Source: CAYQMF01 sp964418595
GTDB taxonomy: Bacteria > Planctomycetota > UBA1135 > UBA2386
NCBI GenBank assembly: GCA_964418595.1
Contig: CAYQMF010000031.1
Span: forward strand, 1-54,462
Length of the DNA stretch: 54,462 nucleotides
Direction of reading: 5' to 3'
The first letter of the stretch is position 1. The number at the start of each line of letters is the position of its first letter. This document shows positions 28,089 through 37,501 of the stretch, piece after piece. Below the pieces are notes generated by a model that was not told where the DNA came from, ran no database searches, and was given only the letters and a program-made list of their open reading frames with translations. The position numbers and the translations under genes were made by a program.

Positions 28089-28109
28089 GGTGCGTGCGGC
28101 GTGGCTGCG

Positions 28110-31100
28110 ATGCCGCGCTCACCCCGCGCGCTCGGCTCCCGGAGGTCTCGCTTGCCTGGTCTTCATCGCGTTCCCTCGTTGTCGCTTCTGGTTGTCGTTT
28201 GGCTTGCACCTGCCCTGGTCGCGCAAGCGGATCGGAGCACCGAGACCTTCCAACTGGGCGTGGGACTCCTGCAGCGTGGGCTGCACGACGAAGCGGCCCG
28301 ACAGTTCGAGAAGTTCGCGCGCGAGCAGCCGCGGCACGCGCTCGCGGCCGAGGCGCACTACCGTCTCGGTTGTTGCCAGCTCGAACTTGGGCAAAGCAAG
28401 GCCGCGATCGCGTCGTTGCGCCGGGCCCTCGATGCGGGCGATGCACTGAAGCTGCGCGCGGAGTCTCGCTACCGCCTTGCCGGCGCCCTGCAGGGGGAGC
28501 ACGAAGCAGGAGCAGCGGTCGAGCAGTTGATGGCGTTGCTGGCCGAGACGCCGGCCGACCACTACCTGCGCGCGTCGGCGGAGTACGCGCGCGGCGAAGG
28601 TCTGCGCGAGCTCCAGCGCGATGAAGAGGCTGCCGCGGCATTCCTGGCTGCAGCGACAGCGTCGAAGGCGGGGGACGGCATCGGGCTCGCGGGTCGCTAT
28701 CAGGCTGGGTTCGCGCTCGTCCGCCTCGCCAGGTACGAGGCCGCGGCCGCCGCGTTCCGCGCCGCGGCCGAAGGCGATCCGGCGCACGACTCGCAGGGCG
28801 AGTGCTGGTACCTCGCGGGCGACGCTGCGTACCGCGCGGGCCGGCATGCCGACGCCGCCGCAGCGTTCGAGAAGGCCCGCGTCGCCGGGGGCGAGTTCGC
28901 CGACGACGCGACCGTCGGGCTCGCGTGGAGTCGACTGAAGACCGGCGATGCCGTCGCCGCGCGAAAGCTGTTCGAGGCGGCGACGACGGACTCGAGCGAT
29001 GCCGAACTCGCGGCGCGGGCGCGCCTCGAGTGGGGGCGCCTGCTGCAACAGGGCGATGCGCACGCGCGCGCCGAAGAGGTGCTCGCGCCGCTGCTCGTGG
29101 ATGGCACGGCGCCGGCGCTGCGCGCCGAGGCCAGCGAGATCGTGGGCCTGGCCGCAGCCGCGCGCGGCGACCAGGCCGGCGCGGTCGGTCGCCTGACCGC
29201 GGCATTCGCCACTGCCGACCCCGCTGCGCGGCCGCGCATCTCGGCGGCGCTCGGCGCGGCGCACGCCGCGTCAGGGGCGTGGGCAGAGGCGCTCGCTGCG
29301 TACGACGCTGCGGCCACGGGCGCGGGCGACGACGCGGGGCTGCGCGGCGATGCGCTGTACGGCCGCGCACTCGCCCTGCACAAGCTGGGCCGCCACGACG
29401 AGGCGATCGCAGCCGCGGAGGACCTGCGTCGTTCGCTCCCGTCGCACGCCCTCGTCGAGCACGCCGCGCTGGCCATCGCCGAGAGTCGCTTCGCGCTCAA
29501 GCAGTTCGCGGCGGCGGATGCCGCGTTTGCGCCGTTGGCCGTCGACGGTGCGCGCTTCGCCGCGACCGCAGCGTTCAAGCGAGCGTGGTGCACCTACTTG
29601 CAGGGTCGACCGGCTGATGCGGCCGTGGCGTTCGGTGCCATCGCCGCCGACCGCAAGGCGGAGCACGCGGAGGAGGCTCTGTCGATGGAGGCCCTGTGTT
29701 GGCTCGAGAGCGGCGACGCCGACAAGGCGCTCGCCGCTGCCGATCGCTACCGGGCCCGGCACCGCGACGGGAGGTTCCTCGCGCGCACGGAGCGGCTCGC
29801 GAGTCGGAGCCTGCAGGCCAAGGGTGACCTCGTCGGCGCGGCGCGGCGGCTCGCCTCGGCAGCGACGGCGGAGGGCGCTGGTGAACGGCAGCGGCAGGAT
29901 CGCCTTGACGCCGCAGAGCTCGTGTTCCGCCAAGGGGACTTCGCGGCGGCGGCGCGCGCGTATCGCGAGCTGATGGAAGGGGACGACGCCGTCGCGGCGC
30001 GCGCGGTCGAGGGCGCAGCCTGGTGCGCGTTCGAACTGGGCGACGACGCGGCGTCACTGGCGCACGCCGACCAGGCGCTCGCACACGCTGCGCTCGGCGC
30101 GCGGTGCGCGGACGTCCTGCAGTTGCGGTGCGCGGTCCAGCAGCGCATGCAACGCTGGACCGACGCCGCCGCCACGGCGAGTCGGTTCCTGAAGGAGTGC
30201 GGCGGTGACGCGCGGGCGCCCGACATGCGCTACGCGCTCGGCGTGGCGCAGGCGCGCGGCGGCGACGACGCTGCCGCCCGCGCGACGCTGAGGGACCTAC
30301 TCGGCGCCGGCGGTGGGACGCGTCCGGACCGCGTGGCGTACGAGCTGGCCTGGGCCTGCCGTCGCGCCGGCGACGACAAGGCGGCACTCGCAGCGTTCGA
30401 GCAGGTCGTCGCACGCAGCGCCGACGAGGCGATGGTCGGCGAGGCGCGGCTGCATGTGGGCGAGGCGCGCCTCGCGGCTGGCGAGGGCGAGGCGGCGCGC
30501 GCGATCCTGCTGGAGGTGCGCGGCGAGTACCGCGCGCGGGCGCTCTACAAGCTGGCGTTCGACCACCTCGGCCGGGGCGAGACCGGACCGGCGCGGGCGC
30601 TGCTCACGCAGATCGGGAGCGAGAAGCTCACCGGCGAGTTCGCCGACGACGCGCGCTTCCTCCTCGGCGAGGCGTGCTACCAGGCGGGCGATCACGCGGC
30701 GAGTCTCGCGGCGTTCGAGGCGGCCCTGCGAACGCTGCCGAAGCACGCCCGGGTGCAGGCCGCGCGCCAGCACGGCGCGGAATCGGCGGTGCTCGCGGGT
30801 CGGCCGGAGCAGGCGGTCGCCTGGCTCGAGGACCTCCTGCGCGAGGTCGTCGGGGACGCCCCGGACGCCGCGCTACAGCGCGCCCGGGCGCAGCTCTGGC
30901 TCGGGCGTGCGCACGTGGATCGCAAGGCGTGGCCTGCCGCGACGCGCGCGTTGCAGGCGGTGACCGCGCTGACCGACACCGAACTCGCAGCGGAGGCGCA
31001 GTTCCGGCTCGGCGGCGTCCGGCGCGCGCAGGGTGACCTCGAAGGCGCGGTCGACGCGTTCGTCAAGCTGTCGATCCTGTACGGCCACGCGGAGTGGGTG

Positions 31101-31256
31101 GCGCGCGGCCTCTACGAGACGGTCACCTGCTACCAGGAACTCGGACAGCCGGCGAAGGCGGCGCGCTTCCAGGAGGAACTGGCGCAGCGCTTCCCGCAGT
31201 CCGAGTGGGCGACCAAGGCCAAGGCTGGCAACGGCCGCGATCAGGGAGGCCGCTGA
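28110..31256 (+). CDS. Periplasmic TPR-repeat protein, first gene of Tol-like operon
   Basis: 1048 aa from ATG 28110 (GTG 28101 would add three residues). A signal peptide with hydrophobic core LSLLVVVWLAPALVAQA precedes a protein made almost entirely of TPR-like helical pairs, e.g. LGVGLLQRGLHDEAARQFEK, RLGCCQLELGQSKAAIASLR and, near the end, FRLGGVRRAQGDLEGAVDAF. There is no membrane segment after the signal peptide. TPR proteins of this kind scaffold envelope complexes; CpoB/YbgF plays that role next to TolQ-TolR in Tol-Pal systems, although CpoB is much shorter. The stop is one base before the ATG of the exbB-like gene, so the operon is tightly coupled. Confidence 0.87.
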   Translation: MPRSPRALGSRRSRLPGLHRVPSLSLLVVVWLAPALVAQADRSTETFQLGVGLLQRGLHDEAARQFEKFAREQPRHALAAEAHYRLGCCQLELGQSKAAIASLRRALDAGDALKLRAESRYRLAGALQGEHEAGAAVEQLMALLAETPADHYLRASAEYARGEGLRELQRDEEAAAAFLAAATASKAGDGIGLAGRYQAGFALVRLARYEAAAAAFRAAAEGDPAHDSQGECWYLAGDAAYRAGRHADAAAAFEKARVAGGEFADDATVGLAWSRLKTGDAVAARKLFEAATTDSSDAELAARARLEWGRLLQQGDAHARAEEVLAPLLVDGTAPALRAEASEIVGLAAAARGDQAGAVGRLTAAFATADPAARPRISAALGAAHAASGAWAEALAAYDAAATGAGDDAGLRGDALYGRALALHKLGRHDEAIAAAEDLRRSLPSHALVEHAALAIAESRFALKQFAAADAAFAPLAVDGARFAATAAFKRAWCTYLQGRPADAAVAFGAIAADRKAEHAEEALSMEALCWLESGDADKALAAADRYRARHRDGRFLARTERLASRSLQAKGDLVGAARRLASAATAEGAGERQRQDRLDAAELVFRQGDFAAAARAYRELMEGDDAVAARAVEGAAWCAFELGDDAASLAHADQALAHAALGARCADVLQLRCAVQQRMQRWTDAAATASRFLKECGGDARAPDMRYALGVAQARGGDDAAARATLRDLLGAGGGTRPDRVAYELAWACRRAGDDKAALAAFEQVVARSADEAMVGEARLHVGEARLAAGEGEAARAILLEVRGEYRARALYKLAFDHLGRGETGPARALLTQIGSEKLTGEFADDARFLLGEACYQAGDHAASLAAFEAALRTLPKHARVQAARQHGAESAVLAGRPEQAVAWLEDLLREVVGDAPDAALQRARAQLWLGRAHVDRKAWPAATRALQAVTALTDTELAAEAQFRLGGVRRAQGDLEGAVDAFVKLSILYGHAEWVARGLYETVTCYQELGQPAKAARFQEELAQRFPQSEWATKAKAGNGRDQGGR

Positions 31257-31257
31257 C

Positions 31258-31944
31258 ATGCACGCGGTGTTGAACACGTTCGCTGCCCAGGCCACGGCGC
31301 AGGAGACGGTGATCCGACAGACGGTGTGGGACTTCCTGGCCGCGGGCGGCCCGGTGATGGTGCCGCTCGGGCTGTGCTCGATCGTGGCGGTCGGCCTCGC
31401 GATGGAGCGCTACCTGCGCCTGCGGCCCAACGCTGTCCTCCCGCCGGAACTGGAGCCGGTGATCGAGCGCGCTGTGCGCGGCGAGCGGGCGCAGGCCCTG
31501 GTCGAGTGCGCGGCGATCGACGCGCCGGCGGCGCGGATCCTCGCGGCCGGCCTGCGTCGCGACACGTTGCCGCTGGTGGATCTGGAGCGGGGGATGGAAG
31601 ACCAGGCCGGGAAGGAGATGGAGCGCATGCGCGGCAACATCCGCGCGCTCTCCGTGATCGCCGCGGTCGCGCCGCTGCTCGGACTGCTCGGCACGGTGCT
31701 CGGCCTGAATGACGCGTTCCACCGCGTGGTGCTCACCGGGCTCGGCAAGCCGGAAAACCTCGCAGCCGGGATCGAGGAGGCCCTGATCACGACCATCGCC
31801 GGGCTCGGCGTAGCCATCCCTGCGATGCTCGTGGCATCGCACCTCGGCGCGCGCGTACGCCGCCTCGTTTCACGCGTCGACGATCGCTTGCTGCCCGTGG
31901 TCGACGCGATCGTTCAGGAGCGGAGGCGGGACGATGCGGCTTGA
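31258..31944 (+). CDS. MotA/TolQ/ExbB proton channel family protein
   Basis: 228 aa. Three membrane helices at about 28-49, 130-151 and 176-196 match the ExbB/TolQ topology, with the conserved helix 2-3 region LSVIAAVAPLLGLLGTVLGL and ALITTIAGLGVAIPAML. The cytoplasmic loop carries ERGMEDQAGKEMERM. With ExbD it should form the proton-driven stator that energises a partner protein across the periplasm. The gene begins one base after the TPR gene and overlaps the exbD-like gene by 11 bp. Whether it is TolQ- or ExbB-like in function cannot be told from sequence alone; the context favours a Tol-like role. Confidence 0.95.
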   Translation: MHAVLNTFAAQATAQETVIRQTVWDFLAAGGPVMVPLGLCSIVAVGLAMERYLRLRPNAVLPPELEPVIERAVRGERAQALVECAAIDAPAARILAAGLRRDTLPLVDLERGMEDQAGKEMERMRGNIRALSVIAAVAPLLGLLGTVLGLNDAFHRVVLTGLGKPENLAAGIEEALITTIAGLGVAIPAMLVASHLGARVRRLVSRVDDRLLPVVDAIVQERRRDDAA

Positions 31945-32344
31945 TCGCGAAGAGGTGGTGGAGGAAAGCCTGAACCTCACGCCGCTGATCGACATGGTCT
32001 TCCTGTTGCTCGTGTTCTTCCTGGCCGCGACCACGTTCACGCGCGAGGAGGTCGAGGTGGACCTCGATCTGCCGCAGTCGACCACCGGCAAGGCGGCGGC
32101 CGACTCGCACTTGCTCGTCATCAACGTCCTGCGCGATGGACGCGTGCGGATCGACGGGCGGGAGGTGAGCCCGGAGGCGCTGCGGCAGCGCCTGCATGCG
32201 GCGGCGGCGCGCAACAAGGACCAGGCCGTGTTGATCCGCGGCGACACGACGGCGCAGTTCGGCGTGGTCGCGCAGGCGCTCGATGCCTGTCTGGCCGCGA
32301 AGCTCTCGCGCGTGTCGATGGCGGCGGACCCGGAAGGGCGCTGA
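31934..32344 (+). CDS. ExbD/TolR family biopolymer transport protein
   Basis: 136 aa. A single N-terminal membrane helix (about 17-35, LTPLIDMVFLLLVFFLAATT) contains the essential protonatable Asp20. The periplasmic domain has the ExbD/TolR fold (HLLVINVLRDGRVRIDGREV and a closing VLIRGDTTAQFGVVAQALDA). It overlaps the exbB-like gene by 11 bp and is 3 bp upstream of the giant propeller/toroid gene, so the three are surely co-transcribed. It is the second stator subunit, coupling proton flow to movement of the partner. Confidence 0.95.
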   Translation: MRLDREEVVEESLNLTPLIDMVFLLLVFFLAATTFTREEVEVDLDLPQSTTGKAAADSHLLVINVLRDGRVRIDGREVSPEALRQRLHAAAARNKDQAVLIRGDTTAQFGVVAQALDACLAAKLSRVSMAADPEGR

Positions 32345-32347
32345 GCG

Positions 32348-35300
32348 ATGCGCGAGCGGACGCGCTTCGTGCTCATGGCGGTGGCGGGAGCGCTCGCGCT
32401 CCTCAGCGCCGCGAGCCTGATCGCGCTCCGCGCCGGCCGGCCGCTGTACTACAGCGACGGGGAGCAGACCCACTTCGGCGGCGGCCGGGACCTGCGCGAT
32501 GCGCCGATGCTGCTGTGGGGGCGGCCCGAACCGGAGGCGGAACTGATCGGCACGGTGCGCGGCCGCGTGGCGACGCTGCCCGACGGTAGCGTGATGTACG
32601 GCCGCGCGGTGGACGAAGGCCGCACGGAGCTCGTGCGCGCGGCGCGCGCTGGCGCGGACCCAGTGCCCATCGGCGCGCTTGCATCGAGCGGTCACGACCT
32701 CGCGCCCGCGCTGGCGCCGGACGGGCGGACGGTGTACTTCGCGTCGGATCGGGCGCACGAAGGCGGCGGGGGCTACGACCTGTGGCAGGCGCAGTTGGAC
32801 GGGGGCGGGTTCGGCCCGCCGCGGGTGTTGCCTGCGCCGATCGCGACGCCCGGCGACGAGACCGATCCGGCGCTCGACCCACGCACTGGCGAGCTGGTGT
32901 TCGCGCGCCGTGGCGAAGGCGAGACCTGGTTCCGTCTGTGGAGCGTCCCGCTCGACGGCAGCCGCGAGCCGACGCTGCTCTTCGCAGAGTCGGTCTCGCC
33001 GGAACGTGCGAGTGAACGCGAGCCGGCGTTCGCGCCGGATGGAACGACCCTGTGGTTCGTGCGCCGCGCCGGCGACGGGCCGGTCGAACTGGTGCAGGCT
33101 TTCCGTCACGTCGGTCGTTTCGCAGACCCCTTCCAGGTGCCTGCGCTGAATCGGGCCGGCGTGCTGCGGGCGCCGGAGGTCCTCGACGATGGTCGCAGCT
33201 TGCGCCTGCTGGATGCGGGGAAGAGCCTCGTCTATCGGGCCCGCGCGCACGAGGTGTACCCGTGGTGGGAAGGCCAGGCCGCGCTCGAGCAGATCCTGCT
33301 CGTGATCCTGCTGGTGTCGCTCCTGCTCCTTCTGCTGCTGATCCTCGGTCGGCGCTGGCGGGCGTTGGACGTGGTCACCTGGTGCCTGATCGCGTCGTTG
33401 CTCCTGCACCTCGCAATCCTGCTGTGGTTGCGCGGCGTCGAGATCGTGCGGCGCTACCGGGCACCCGACCCACGCCCCGGTCAGATGGAGATCACACTCG
33501 TCCCGGCGGGTACGCAGCTCGCGGCGAGCGCGGCGGCGTCGGGGGCGCTGGTCGCCGACGTGCAGTTCGCCAGCCAGTCGGAGGCGCTCGCGGTCGAGGC
33601 CCCCGCGGCGTCGGCCCCGATGGTCGAGCGCGACGCGCCGCACGCGGCGAGCGGGGAGCGGGAAGCTGCGGCGGTGCTCGCGTCCGTCGCGGCCCCCGAG
33701 CGCGCCGTGCAAGACACGCCCGCGACGGAGACGGCGCGTGCCGCGCGCGCCACCACCGTGGTGCTCGCGGCGACGCACGCGGCCGAACCGGCGCCGCAGA
33801 GCGCGCCGGTAGAGGTTGCGCGGGCAGCGACCGCCGACACCGTGAACGTGGTCGTCGAGTTGCCTGGCGCGGCGAGCGGCGCGCTGGCTTCGGTCGCCAC
33901 GCCCGGCGCGCCGGCGGGCACGCGCGCGGCGGCGCTTCCCGTCCTCGCCGGCATCACGCCGGCGCGCACGGTGCCCAGCGATGCGGCGTCGGGAGCCGAG
34001 GCTCGGGTGGCGACTGCCGGCTCGGGCCCGGCGACATCGGCGGTCGACGTCGACCTCGCGCCGCGGGCGCCGTCGTCGGTGGCGGCCCGCGTCGCGCCTG
34101 CCGCGGAGGCGGGCGAGCCGGCTGCAGCCGGGGCTCCCGGCAGTTCCCTGGCCGTGGTCCATGCAACTGCCGCGATCGAGGGTCGCGCTGCAGAAGGCAT
34201 TCCTCACGCACGCGAGCTGTCGCCGAGCCCTGTCCGCCTCGCCGACGCGCCGGCCTCGACGTTCGCCAGAGCCCCGACATCCGCCTCCGCATCGATCTCA
34301 CCGCCGCCTCCGCTCGTCGCCGCAGCCACGCCCGCGGTGACCCCGCGCGACGCGGCGCCCGTCGAGGCGCGCGCACCGTCGCGCCCGGTGGGGGCCGACC
34401 CGCTCGCAACGCTTCCTGCGCCTTCTGCGCTCGCGCCGGTGCCGACGTCCGCGGCGCCGGCGGGGATGCGAACGACCGCCACGCCGGCGCGGTCCTTCGC
34501 CCTGCCGCTGCCGCGCCTCGCCGATGCGCCCGCGGCTCACGGGTCCGCGGTCGTCCCTCCGGCTGTGGCCGCAGCGGTTCCGCCGGCGCCGGCGGAACCG
34601 CTGCGCGGAGCCGAGCCCGAGCCGGCGAGTCCGATGGCGGACCTCGAGCGGCGTGCGCCAGCGGCAGCGGCGGGCGGGGAGTCGACCGTGCTTCCGGCCA
34701 GCGCGCTCGCGGCAGCTCCAGGGGCGCCAGCCCCTCGCGGTGCACACGCAGGCACTCCTCCGTCGGCGCGGTCGATGACGCTGCATGGACCGCGCCTCGC
34801 GGACGGCGAGAGCGCGAGCGTCGCGGGTGCGACGGCGGGGCCGGCGCCGCAGTCGTCGGAGGCCGCGACGCTCCGCGCGCTGGCCGGTGCGCCGATCGCC
34901 GTGGCTGTTCCCGACCTGCTGCGGCCGACGCGGAGTACGGCTGGGGAGGCGGGTCGTCATCGGGTCGCGGCCGGCCTCGAGTTGCCGCCGTCGGCCCTGC
35001 CGATCGCCCCGACCGAATGGACCGCGGCGGCGGGCGTCGCCGCGCGCGCGGTTCCGGAGTTCTATCGCAACCGGTTCGGGCCGCAGAAGGCGGAGGCGAT
35101 CGAGGCGTTCGGCGGCTCGCAGGAGACGGAGGCCGCGGTGCGTCGCGGCCTCGCCTACCTCGCGCGCATCCAGCAGGCCGACGGCGGTTGGGGTCGGCGC
35201 CGGCGCATGCACGAGAAGTACGGCGAGGTCGAGGTCGGCAAGTCGGCGCTGTGCCTGCTGGCGCTCCTCGGCGCGGGACACACGCCGGGGTCCGCGGCGG

Positions 35301-36166
35301 AACACGCGGGCAATGCGGATGCCGCCGTTCGGTGGTTGCTCGCGCAGCAGGATTCACAGACGGGGCACTTCGGGGTCACGTCGAGCTACAGCCACGGGAT
35401 CACCACCTACGCGCTGGCCGAGTGCTACGCGATGACGCGCGACGAGCGCCTGCGCGCTCCGCTGGAACAGGCGGTCGCCTGGATCACCAAGAACCAGAAC
35501 CGGACTCGCGACCGGCGCAACTTCGGAGGATGGCCGTACTTCTCGTCGAGCCTGCGCGCGGAGGACCGGTTCGCACGCACCTCGGTCACCGCCTGGATGG
35601 TGATGGCGCTCGAGTCGGCGCGGATGTCAGGGCTCACGGTGCAGGAGGGCGTGATCGAAGACGCACGCACCTTCCTCTGGGGCATGTTCGATGCCGAGCA
35701 CGGGTCCTTCCTCTACAACAAGGAGCCGTCACGCATGGCGTCGGACTGGCGCACGCTGCCAGGGTCCACGCCCGGCGCCGTGTTCTGTCTCCTGCTCACC
35801 GGCGCCGACCGCGACGATCCGCGGCTGCGGTCGGCGCTGGCGTGGATCCTGGAGCGTGCCCCGGGACCGTATCGCCGCTACCGCGACGACGACTTCGTGC
35901 TGCGTGGCGCCGGCAACGTGTACTTCTGGTACCACGGATCATTGGCGTGCTTCCTCGCCGGCGGCGAGGTGTGGCCGGCCTGGAACGCGGCCCTCAAGGC
36001 GTCGCTGCTCCAGGGTCAGGACATCGACGGGTCGTTCCCAATGATCGACGTGTATGCGGAGTACGCCGGGGACACCGACCGCGACCGGGCATACACGACG
36101 GCGATGTGCGTGCTGAGCCTCGAGGCCTACTACCGCTACTTCACGCCGCTGGTCCGGCCACGCTGA
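32348..36166 (+). CDS. Membrane protein: TolB-like propeller, Ala/Pro spacer, C-terminal toroid domain
   Basis: 1272 aa. Helix 1 (about 8-28) is followed by PD40/TolB-like propeller blades (HDLAPALAPDGRTVYFASD, then ETDPALDPRTGELVFARR and EREPAFAPDGTTLWFVRR, about 60-310), then helices 2 (about 315-336) and 3 (about 344-364) joined by GRRWRALD. By the positive-inside rule, the propeller and everything after helix 3 face the periplasm. Residues about 385-890 are Ala/Pro/Val-rich low complexity, like a TonB/TolA spacer. The C-terminus (about 905-1272) is a prenyltransferase/squalene-cyclase-like alpha/alpha toroid (RGLAYLARIQQADGGWG). Encoded 3 bp after exbD, it is the likely energised partner of the ExbBD stator. 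No catalytic motif of a cyclase (DXDD) is seen. Confidence 0.85.
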   Translation: MRERTRFVLMAVAGALALLSAASLIALRAGRPLYYSDGEQTHFGGGRDLRDAPMLLWGRPEPEAELIGTVRGRVATLPDGSVMYGRAVDEGRTELVRAARAGADPVPIGALASSGHDLAPALAPDGRTVYFASDRAHEGGGGYDLWQAQLDGGGFGPPRVLPAPIATPGDETDPALDPRTGELVFARRGEGETWFRLWSVPLDGSREPTLLFAESVSPERASEREPAFAPDGTTLWFVRRAGDGPVELVQAFRHVGRFADPFQVPALNRAGVLRAPEVLDDGRSLRLLDAGKSLVYRARAHEVYPWWEGQAALEQILLVILLVSLLLLLLLILGRRWRALDVVTWCLIASLLLHLAILLWLRGVEIVRRYRAPDPRPGQMEITLVPAGTQLAASAAASGALVADVQFASQSEALAVEAPAASAPMVERDAPHAASGEREAAAVLASVAAPERAVQDTPATETARAARATTVVLAATHAAEPAPQSAPVEVARAATADTVNVVVELPGAASGALASVATPGAPAGTRAAALPVLAGITPARTVPSDAASGAEARVATAGSGPATSAVDVDLAPRAPSSVAARVAPAAEAGEPAAAGAPGSSLAVVHATAAIEGRAAEGIPHARELSPSPVRLADAPASTFARAPTSASASISPPPPLVAAATPAVTPRDAAPVEARAPSRPVGADPLATLPAPSALAPVPTSAAPAGMRTTATPARSFALPLPRLADAPAAHGSAVVPPAVAAAVPPAPAEPLRGAEPEPASPMADLERRAPAAAAGGESTVLPASALAAAPGAPAPRGAHAGTPPSARSMTLHGPRLADGESASVAGATAGPAPQSSEAATLRALAGAPIAVAVPDLLRPTRSTAGEAGRHRVAAGLELPPSALPIAPTEWTAAAGVAARAVPEFYRNRFGPQKAEAIEAFGGSQETEAAVRRGLAYLARIQQADGGWGRRRRMHEKYGEVEVGKSALCLLALLGAGHTPGSAAEHAGNADAAVRWLLAQQDSQTGHFGVTSSYSHGITTYALAECYAMTRDERLRAPLEQAVAWITKNQNRTRDRRNFGGWPYFSSSLRAEDRFARTSVTAWMVMALESARMSGLTVQEGVIEDARTFLWGMFDAEHGSFLYNKEPSRMASDWRTLPGSTPGAVFCLLLTGADRDDPRLRSALAWILERAPGPYRRYRDDDFVLRGAGNVYFWYHGSLACFLAGGEVWPAWNAALKASLLQGQDIDGSFPMIDVYAEYAGDTDRDRAYTTAMCVLSLEAYYRYFTPLVRPR

Positions 36167-36251
36167 GGCACCCCCGCAGGACCACGTCGCAAGTCCCCCG
36201 GTCGTTTGCGCCGGAACGGGTCGGGGTCGGGCGAAAGCAGGGGGTGAAGGA

Positions 36252-36279
36252 TTGCCAACCGACGCGGAACGCGTAGGCT
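36252..36279 (+). promoter_or_regulatory. Putative promoter, leaderless start at 36287
   Basis: TTGCCA (36252-36257), 16-nt spacer, TAGGCT (36274-36279), then 7 nt to ATG 36287. Both hexamers and spacing fit a sigma70-type promoter whose transcript begins at the start codon. Confidence 0.55.
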
Positions 36280-36286
36280 GCCGACC

Positions 36287-37501
36287 ATGTCAAGGGCCAC
36301 GATCGGCCTGTTTGTCGTCCTGGGGACCGCCTGCCTTTCGGCCCACGCGCCGGAAGTGTGGCGCTGGGCCACGCTGGAGTCGGCCCTGGCGGTTCGCACC
36401 GCCATCGAGGTCCGGTTCGTTGACGAGACGGGGCGACCATGGACGCCGGAGCTATGGCGCCTGCGGATGCGCGGGCCGTCGGCCGTTGCGACGGAAGCCA
36501 TGCCGCCGGCGCAATTGCCTTGGACGGAAGGGGATTCCTGGCGGCGCTGGGGCGTGGGGCTGTGGACGCCGGCCGCCGAGATCGAGGGAGGCGCGGCGCG
36601 GGAGATCGACGGCCGTCTCGACGTGGCGGCGTCGGGGACAGTGGTCGTGAGCGCTGTACTCGGGCACGCGGTGCTGGCGTCGCGGCTCGTACCGCCCGAT
36701 CAATCGATCGTCGTTTTCGCCCTCACGCGGTCGCAGGTCGAAGCGCGGTTTGCGTACCTGCGGGGACGCGTCGTCGATCAAGCGGCCACCGTGCCGTTCG
36801 TGGCGGACGTGGGACTCGCGAACATGACGGAGTGCCCGCTGCTGACCGCAACCGATGCGGACGGATCGTTCCTGCGCGGGCCGGTCCTGGCTGGCCCGGC
36901 GACGCTGTGCGTGGAAGGTGAGGGTCGTGAGCGCATCTGGCGCAATCTCGCGTTGCAGCCGGGCGTGAACGACCTGGGTGCCGTCCCGATCACTCCAGCG
37001 ACGAGGATCACCGGGCGTGTTGCGCACGGCGGGTCCAGCCAGCCGGCGACGGCCGTCTTCGCGTTCGTACCGGAGCACCGGGGGCAGCCCCAGCACCTGG
37101 CTCGACGGTCCGTCTTGGTCGAGGGCGACGGCAGATTCGCGATCGCGGATGCGGGACGCCGGCGCGTCGTGCTGGTGGCGCGCGCGGCGAACGATGCGTT
37201 GGGTTACGCGGTCGTGGATGCGTCGCGCGGCGATGTCGCCGACGTCGAGATCGCGTTGCGCCCGGCACGGCGCGTCACGATCACCACCGGCAATCCCACA
37301 GGCCGTGGTCTGACGGTCACCTTCCTCGCTGACGGCACCGTGCCCGTCGCGGTGGCGCGCCTGGCGGCGCACGTGCGACAGGCGAGTGTCGCCGTTCCGG
37401 CGGGTAGCTACCGGCTGCGCGTCGACGGCGACGGCGCGACCCTGGGCCAGCGCGATCTCGTCGTGGGCGAGGTCGCCCTCAGCGTGGACCTGGGCCTCTA
37501 G
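36287..37501 (+). CDS. Secreted protein with carboxypeptidase-regulatory/Ig-like repeats
   Basis: 404 aa. A short signal peptide (to about residue 20, CLSAHAP) is followed by beta-rich repeats. Three regions (about 155-200, 230-285 and 300-404) read like CarboxypepD_reg/SdrD-B modules: YLRGRVVDQAATVPFVADVG, later RITGRVAHGGSSQPATAVFA, and a closing PAGSYRLRVDGDGATLGQRD. I recognise no enzyme. Its 3' end overlaps the convergent glycosyltransferase gene by 23 bp. A well-placed TTGCCA/TAGGCT promoter and no SD suggest a leaderless mRNA. Confidence 0.8.
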   Translation: MSRATIGLFVVLGTACLSAHAPEVWRWATLESALAVRTAIEVRFVDETGRPWTPELWRLRMRGPSAVATEAMPPAQLPWTEGDSWRRWGVGLWTPAAEIEGGAAREIDGRLDVAASGTVVVSAVLGHAVLASRLVPPDQSIVVFALTRSQVEARFAYLRGRVVDQAATVPFVADVGLANMTECPLLTATDADGSFLRGPVLAGPATLCVEGEGRERIWRNLALQPGVNDLGAVPITPATRITGRVAHGGSSQPATAVFAFVPEHRGQPQHLARRSVLVEGDGRFAIADAGRRRVVLVARAANDALGYAVVDASRGDVADVEIALRPARRVTITTGNPTGRGLTVTFLADGTVPVAVARLAAHVRQASVAVPAGSYRLRVDGDGATLGQRDLVVGEVALSVDLGL

